Below are positions 61,521 to 64,000 of a stretch of DNA of 64,000 nucleotides, in pieces (the first letter of the stretch is position 1; each line of letters opens with the position of its first letter). The position numbers and the translations under genes were made by a program. Location: positions 1 through 64,000 of the forward strand of contig DUDS01000035.1 of NCBI GenBank assembly GCA_004769085.1, given 5' to 3'. The stretch comes from Candidatus Melainabacteria bacterium SSGW_16 (lineage in GTDB: Bacteria > Cyanobacteriota > Vampirovibrionia > 2-02-FULL-35-15). The notes under the pieces are model-generated. The model was not told the origin of the DNA. It saw only the letters and a program-made list of their open reading frames with translations, and did no database searches.

Positions 61521-62311
61521 TCAATCATTATTCTTTTAAACTGTTGAACAGTTGTTTTATTATGGGTGATAGCAGCCCTTAATGGTATGGGTTTTACAAC
61601 AATCTTTGAAGTTAAAACAGGCTTGGGTTTCGCTGTTCTCTGAATTTTCTGTATTTTTGGAGAAGAGCTTATTTTACTTACAGGTACATTTTTTGTTTTT
61701 GAAATATTGTGCAACGTTTCTTTCCTGGCTACCCCTGTAACCTCTTCTTCCTGCGCCCAGTTTTCAACCTCATTTAAATTTATATTTGTTTCAGGCTCTT
61801 TGAAGACAGGCTTTATATCTTTATCAACCAATACATGTGAAAACTTGTTCTGATCATTAGTTATTTTTCTAAACTCTTTAAAAACCACATACCCTGCAGT
61901 AGATAGAAGAAACAACAAAGCAAAAACATAAATATTCCCGAATGTTTTTTGCCTGGTTTTAATTTTTACTACCTTGCTATTAGTTCTATTTGAAAACAGT
62001 GAATCAAAACCATCTTCATTTTTTGTCCTAATATAAGAAGACAACTCATTAAAAATGAGCTCATCTTTCAAGTTAAGTGCTTTTGAATATTTTTTTATGA
62101 ATCCAATTAGAAAAACATCCTCGGGCAAATGTTCTCTTCTGCCATTTTCAATACAGTCCAGATGCTGTACATGTATGCACGTCAAATCTCTAATATCATT
62201 TAGTGTTAAAAGTTTTTTCTCCCTGACTCCTTTTAAGAAACTTCCGAGCCTATAGAGAAGCTTTGAATCAATTATGTCTTCAGATTTATTTTTTGCTGTT
62301 GAAGATAGCAT
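61517..62311 (-). CDS. RodZ-like helix-turn-helix membrane protein
   Basis: 264 residues in the RodZ layout. An N-terminal HTH_25 domain (about 18-85: LGSFLKGVREKKLLTLNDIR, VQHLDCIENGRREHLPEDVF, FIKKYSKALNL) is followed by a basic juxtamembrane stretch (KVVKIKTRQKTFG), one membrane span (about 124-143: NIYVFALLFLLSTAGYVVF), and an outer segment that is Lys/Thr/Pro-rich and probably disordered. RodZ bridges MreB to the cell-wall machinery; a C-terminal domain of the usual kind is not obvious here. It begins inside the end of the pseudouridine synthase gene (26-base overlap). Confidence 0.82.
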   Translation of the reverse strand: MLSSTAKNKSEDIIDSKLLYRLGSFLKGVREKKLLTLNDIRDLTCIHVQHLDCIENGRREHLPEDVFLIGFIKKYSKALNLKDELIFNELSSYIRTKNEDGFDSLFSNRTNSKVVKIKTRQKTFGNIYVFALLFLLSTAGYVVFKEFRKITNDQNKFSHVLVDKDIKPVFKEPETNINLNEVENWAQEEEVTGVARKETLHNISKTKNVPVSKISSSPKIQKIQRTAKPKPVLTSKIVVKPIPLRAAITHNKTTVQQFKRIMID

Positions 62312-63035
62312 ATGCTTCCTGTCTACTGATTTCCTTATAGTTACCTTTTTTTAAATCTCCAAGTGAAATTGATCCTATACTTGTTCGAAGTAATTTCACT
62401 ACCGGATACCCAATTTGCTGAAACATTCTCCTTATTTGCCTGTTAAGTCCCTCATGTATGACGGTTTCAAAAAGCCTATGTTTCCTTTTGCTTCTTGTAT
62501 CAAGCTGGATTTCTCTCGCATAATCAGCTTTTACAAGTCTGCCATCTAAAACAACACCGGATAATAGTTTATTTACAATGTTACTTGCTTCACTTACTGA
62601 GATATCACCATTAATCCATGTCATATATATTTTTTTAACATTACCACTCGGATGAATAACTTTATTTATATAGTCACCATCATTTGTTATCAGTAAAAGT
62701 CCCTCAGTATCTCTATCAAGTCTGCCAACTGGTTTTAAATGCCTCAATGAAGCAGGGAAATAATCAAGAACTGTTTTTCTTCCTGACTCATCTTTTACAG
62801 TAGTAATACAACCATCGGGCTTATAAAAAACAAAATACTGGTGTTTTAATTTTTTTATAATTTTGTTATTAACGGTAATAGCATCATCAGGAGAAACTTT
62901 ATATCCTAAATCAAGAATTACTTTGCCGTTTACAGCAACCATTCCTAATTTTATTAACTCATCAGCTTTTCTTCTTGAGGCTATTCCACAGGATGAAATT
63001 GCTTTGTTTAGTCTTGTTCTGAATCCTTTTTCCAT
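62286..63035 (-). CDS. RsuA/RluB-family pseudouridine synthase
   Basis: Converts a uridine in 16S or 23S rRNA to pseudouridine. 249 residues: an S4 RNA-binding domain (about 5-60: LNKAISSCGIASRRKADELI, VAVNGKVILDLG), YFVFYKPDGCITT, and the catalytic Asp in PVGRLDRDTEGLLLIT (about 97-112). GLNRQIRRMFQQIGYPVVKL (about 196-215) is typical of the RsuA/RluB/RluE/RluF group. Whether the target is 16S or 23S RNA cannot be told from sequence alone. It is divergent from the ABC permease. Confidence 0.94.
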   Translation of the reverse strand: MEKGFRTRLNKAISSCGIASRRKADELIKLGMVAVNGKVILDLGYKVSPDDAITVNNKIIKKLKHQYFVFYKPDGCITTVKDESGRKTVLDYFPASLRHLKPVGRLDRDTEGLLLITNDGDYINKVIHPSGNVKKIYMTWINGDISVSEASNIVNKLLSGVVLDGRLVKADYAREIQLDTRSKRKHRLFETVIHEGLNRQIRRMFQQIGYPVVKLLRTSIGSISLGDLKKGNYKEISRQEAYAIFNSKK

Positions 63036-63067
63036 ATTTAAAACTACATAATGTGTATAAAAATTAG

Positions 63068-63075
63068 ATTATAAT
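63068..63075. promoter_or_regulatory. Palindromic -10 element shared by two divergent genes
   Basis: ATTATAAT is its own reverse complement, so both strands show a TATAAT box. Rightward it lies 6 bases before the permease ATG (63082), so its transcript would be leaderless or nearly so. Leftward it lies about 33 bases before the pseudouridine synthase ATG. No convincing -35 is seen on either side. Confidence 0.45.
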
Positions 63076-63081
63076 AAAACC

Positions 63082-64000
63082 ATGAGTACCGGAGGATATA
63101 TTTTTAAAAGGGTTTTTTCGGCTATTCCTTTGTTATTTATTGTATCAATAATAAGTTTTGGGATAATAAGACTAAATATCACTATTAATAGTATAAATCT
63201 CTTTTTACTCCTGTTCTGGATAATTGCACTTATAATATTTTATTTAATTTCAGGCAAAAAAAATCTTTTAATCTGGCTGAGTATAATCTCACTGGTTTGG
63301 TTCTCGCTTTATCTGTCAAAATTTAATTTGTTACCATTTGATTTTATTCTAAGAAATAAAGGACTATTACTATTTTTGAACTTTTTCTTTATTTTTCTAT
63401 TTCTTTTTACTTACTGGTTACAAGCTTTTATTACCAAATCGTCTTTTTTGTCAAAATGCATTGTTCTAATTATGCTTCTTATCATGTCAGTAATTGCAGG
63501 TAATTATTTACATTACAATATTCCTGTTAAACAGATTGTTTTGAAGTCGGGAGATCCTCTTGCAGACCTAAAATTCAATCCGGCAATAAGTAAAGAAGTG
63601 CTTGAACTTGAAGTCAAAAGGCTGGGTCTTGATGAGCCTTTGCACATTCAGTACCTGTTCTGGTTAAAAGGATTGATGCATGGTGATTTAGGTATAACCC
63701 AGCAAAACCAGTCAGTAATAAAAGTAATTCAAAAACCTATTTTTAACACACTTATCCTAAGTCTATGCACACTAATATGCACATGGACCATAGCAATCCC
63801 TCTTGGAATCTGGGCAGCATTAAAACAAAATAAATTCATTGACAGGTTTTTTGCAATACTTACAACATGTGGTATGTCCACACCAACGTTCATACTTGCT
63901 GTTATTGGGTTACTATTTGCATTAAGCACACAGTTAATTCCAATCGGCGGTTTAACAAGCTTCGATTTCTCTGAGATGAACAGGATTGAAAGGTTTTTTG
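63082..64000 (+). CDS. DppB/OppB-family ABC permease with N-terminal insertion (3' end missing)
   Basis: Open from the ATG at 63082 to the right edge, 306 residues so far. It starts like a peptide/nickel-type permease (GYIFKRVFSAIPLLFIVSII). Before the usual GDPLADLKFNPAISKEVLEL / RLGLDEPLHIQYLFWLKGLM / HGDLGITQQ block there is an insertion of about 115 residues with several membrane spans (INLFLLLFWIIALIIFYLI, LLLFLNFFFIFLFLFTYWL). Standard members have only about 30 residues there. The transport core follows (TLILSLCTLICTWTIAIPLG and on). There is no Shine-Dalgarno. Partner genes should lie to the right. Confidence 0.85.
   Translation, partial: MSTGGYIFKRVFSAIPLLFIVSIISFGIIRLNITINSINLFLLLFWIIALIIFYLISGKKNLLIWLSIISLVWFSLYLSKFNLLPFDFILRNKGLLLFLNFFFIFLFLFTYWLQAFITKSSFLSKCIVLIMLLIMSVIAGNYLHYNIPVKQIVLKSGDPLADLKFNPAISKEVLELEVKRLGLDEPLHIQYLFWLKGLMHGDLGITQQNQSVIKVIQKPIFNTLILSLCTLICTWTIAIPLGIWAALKQNKFIDRFFAILTTCGMSTPTFILAVIGLLFALSTQLIPIGGLTSFDFSEMNRIERFF

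Noticed and set aside
1-64000. tRNA or rRNA genes
   Set aside because: I looked for GTTCGA-type T-loops and acceptor stems in the gaps and found none; GTTCGA hits lie inside coding regions.
1-64000. Prophage, integron or antiphage defence island
   Set aside because: No integrase, capsid, portal, nuclease-helicase or toxin-antitoxin pair is recognisable; the genes are mostly housekeeping.

Overview
This is a compact, visibly AT-rich bacterial chromosome segment with genes on both strands. It carries no rRNA, tRNA, CRISPR or transposase gene that I can see. The gene content is that of a Gram-negative cell: LpxC for lipid A, an MlaE-type permease, murB/murC, a flagellar FliO, a type IV pilin-like protein and NADH dehydrogenase subunits. 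Three points suggest a non-photosynthetic relative of cyanobacteria (Melainabacteria/Vampirovibrionia-like): a glutamate-cysteine ligase of the cyanobacterial family, a solanesyl-type polyprenyl synthase, and a secreted DUF2993-like protein. No photosynthesis gene is present. The lineage is an inference, not a proven placement.

Layout. 1-656: the start of a secreted protein with long poly-Ser/Gly repeats, running off the left edge. 1058-4849: glpK and metE, convergent. 5101-6591: a large orphan coiled-coil protein. 6747-11014: a catabolic block with an FAD-linked D-2-hydroxyacid dehydrogenase divergent from a class III aminotransferase and an aldehyde dehydrogenase. 11190-14504: a small helical protein and the riboflavin operon ribE-ribBA-ribH (ribD is elsewhere). 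14748-20394: fthC, a 1301-residue membrane/spermidine-synthase-like/TPR fusion, and ychF. 20406-24080: rpsF-ssb, then a sugar-type ABC permease followed by a DUF2993 protein, a GerMN lipoprotein and tsaE. 24079-29561: a CHASE2 cyclase, small membrane proteins, cinA, lpxC and mlaE. 29558-32321: two orphan proteins. 32798-36803: sucCD and cstA. 37097-44944: a CorC-like protein, coaX, a glycosyltransferase, a PAS histidine kinase, a SpoIIE-type phosphatase, holB and fliO. 45437-50943: gcvH, nuoM, nuoL and tldD. 51144-58414: an orphan, rpsP, ndk, a pilin, rpsT, murC, murB and topA. 58438-64000: a thioredoxin lipoprotein, gshA, a polyprenyl synthase, a RodZ-like protein, a pseudouridine synthase and the start of a peptide-type ABC permease.

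The most unusual signal is a family of six intergenic repeats of about 150 bp (4891, 14595, 32617, 47397, 51981, 59107). Each has a conserved 5' block containing a CCTCC core. Five have a central hairpin whose two arms change together between copies, which argues for selection on structure. One copy splits nuoL from nuoM; others sit just upstream of metE, rpsP, sucC and gshA.

The genome is packed very tightly. Two divergent gene pairs share a single CATG as both start codons, and two convergent pairs share a four-base stop. I also found small genes that are easily missed: a 35-residue membrane protein with its own promoter, and a 47-residue acidic protein before fliO behind two tandem terminator-like hairpins. 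One leader has a long hairpin between the Shine-Dalgarno sequence and the start codon. All similarities are by eye; no search was run.
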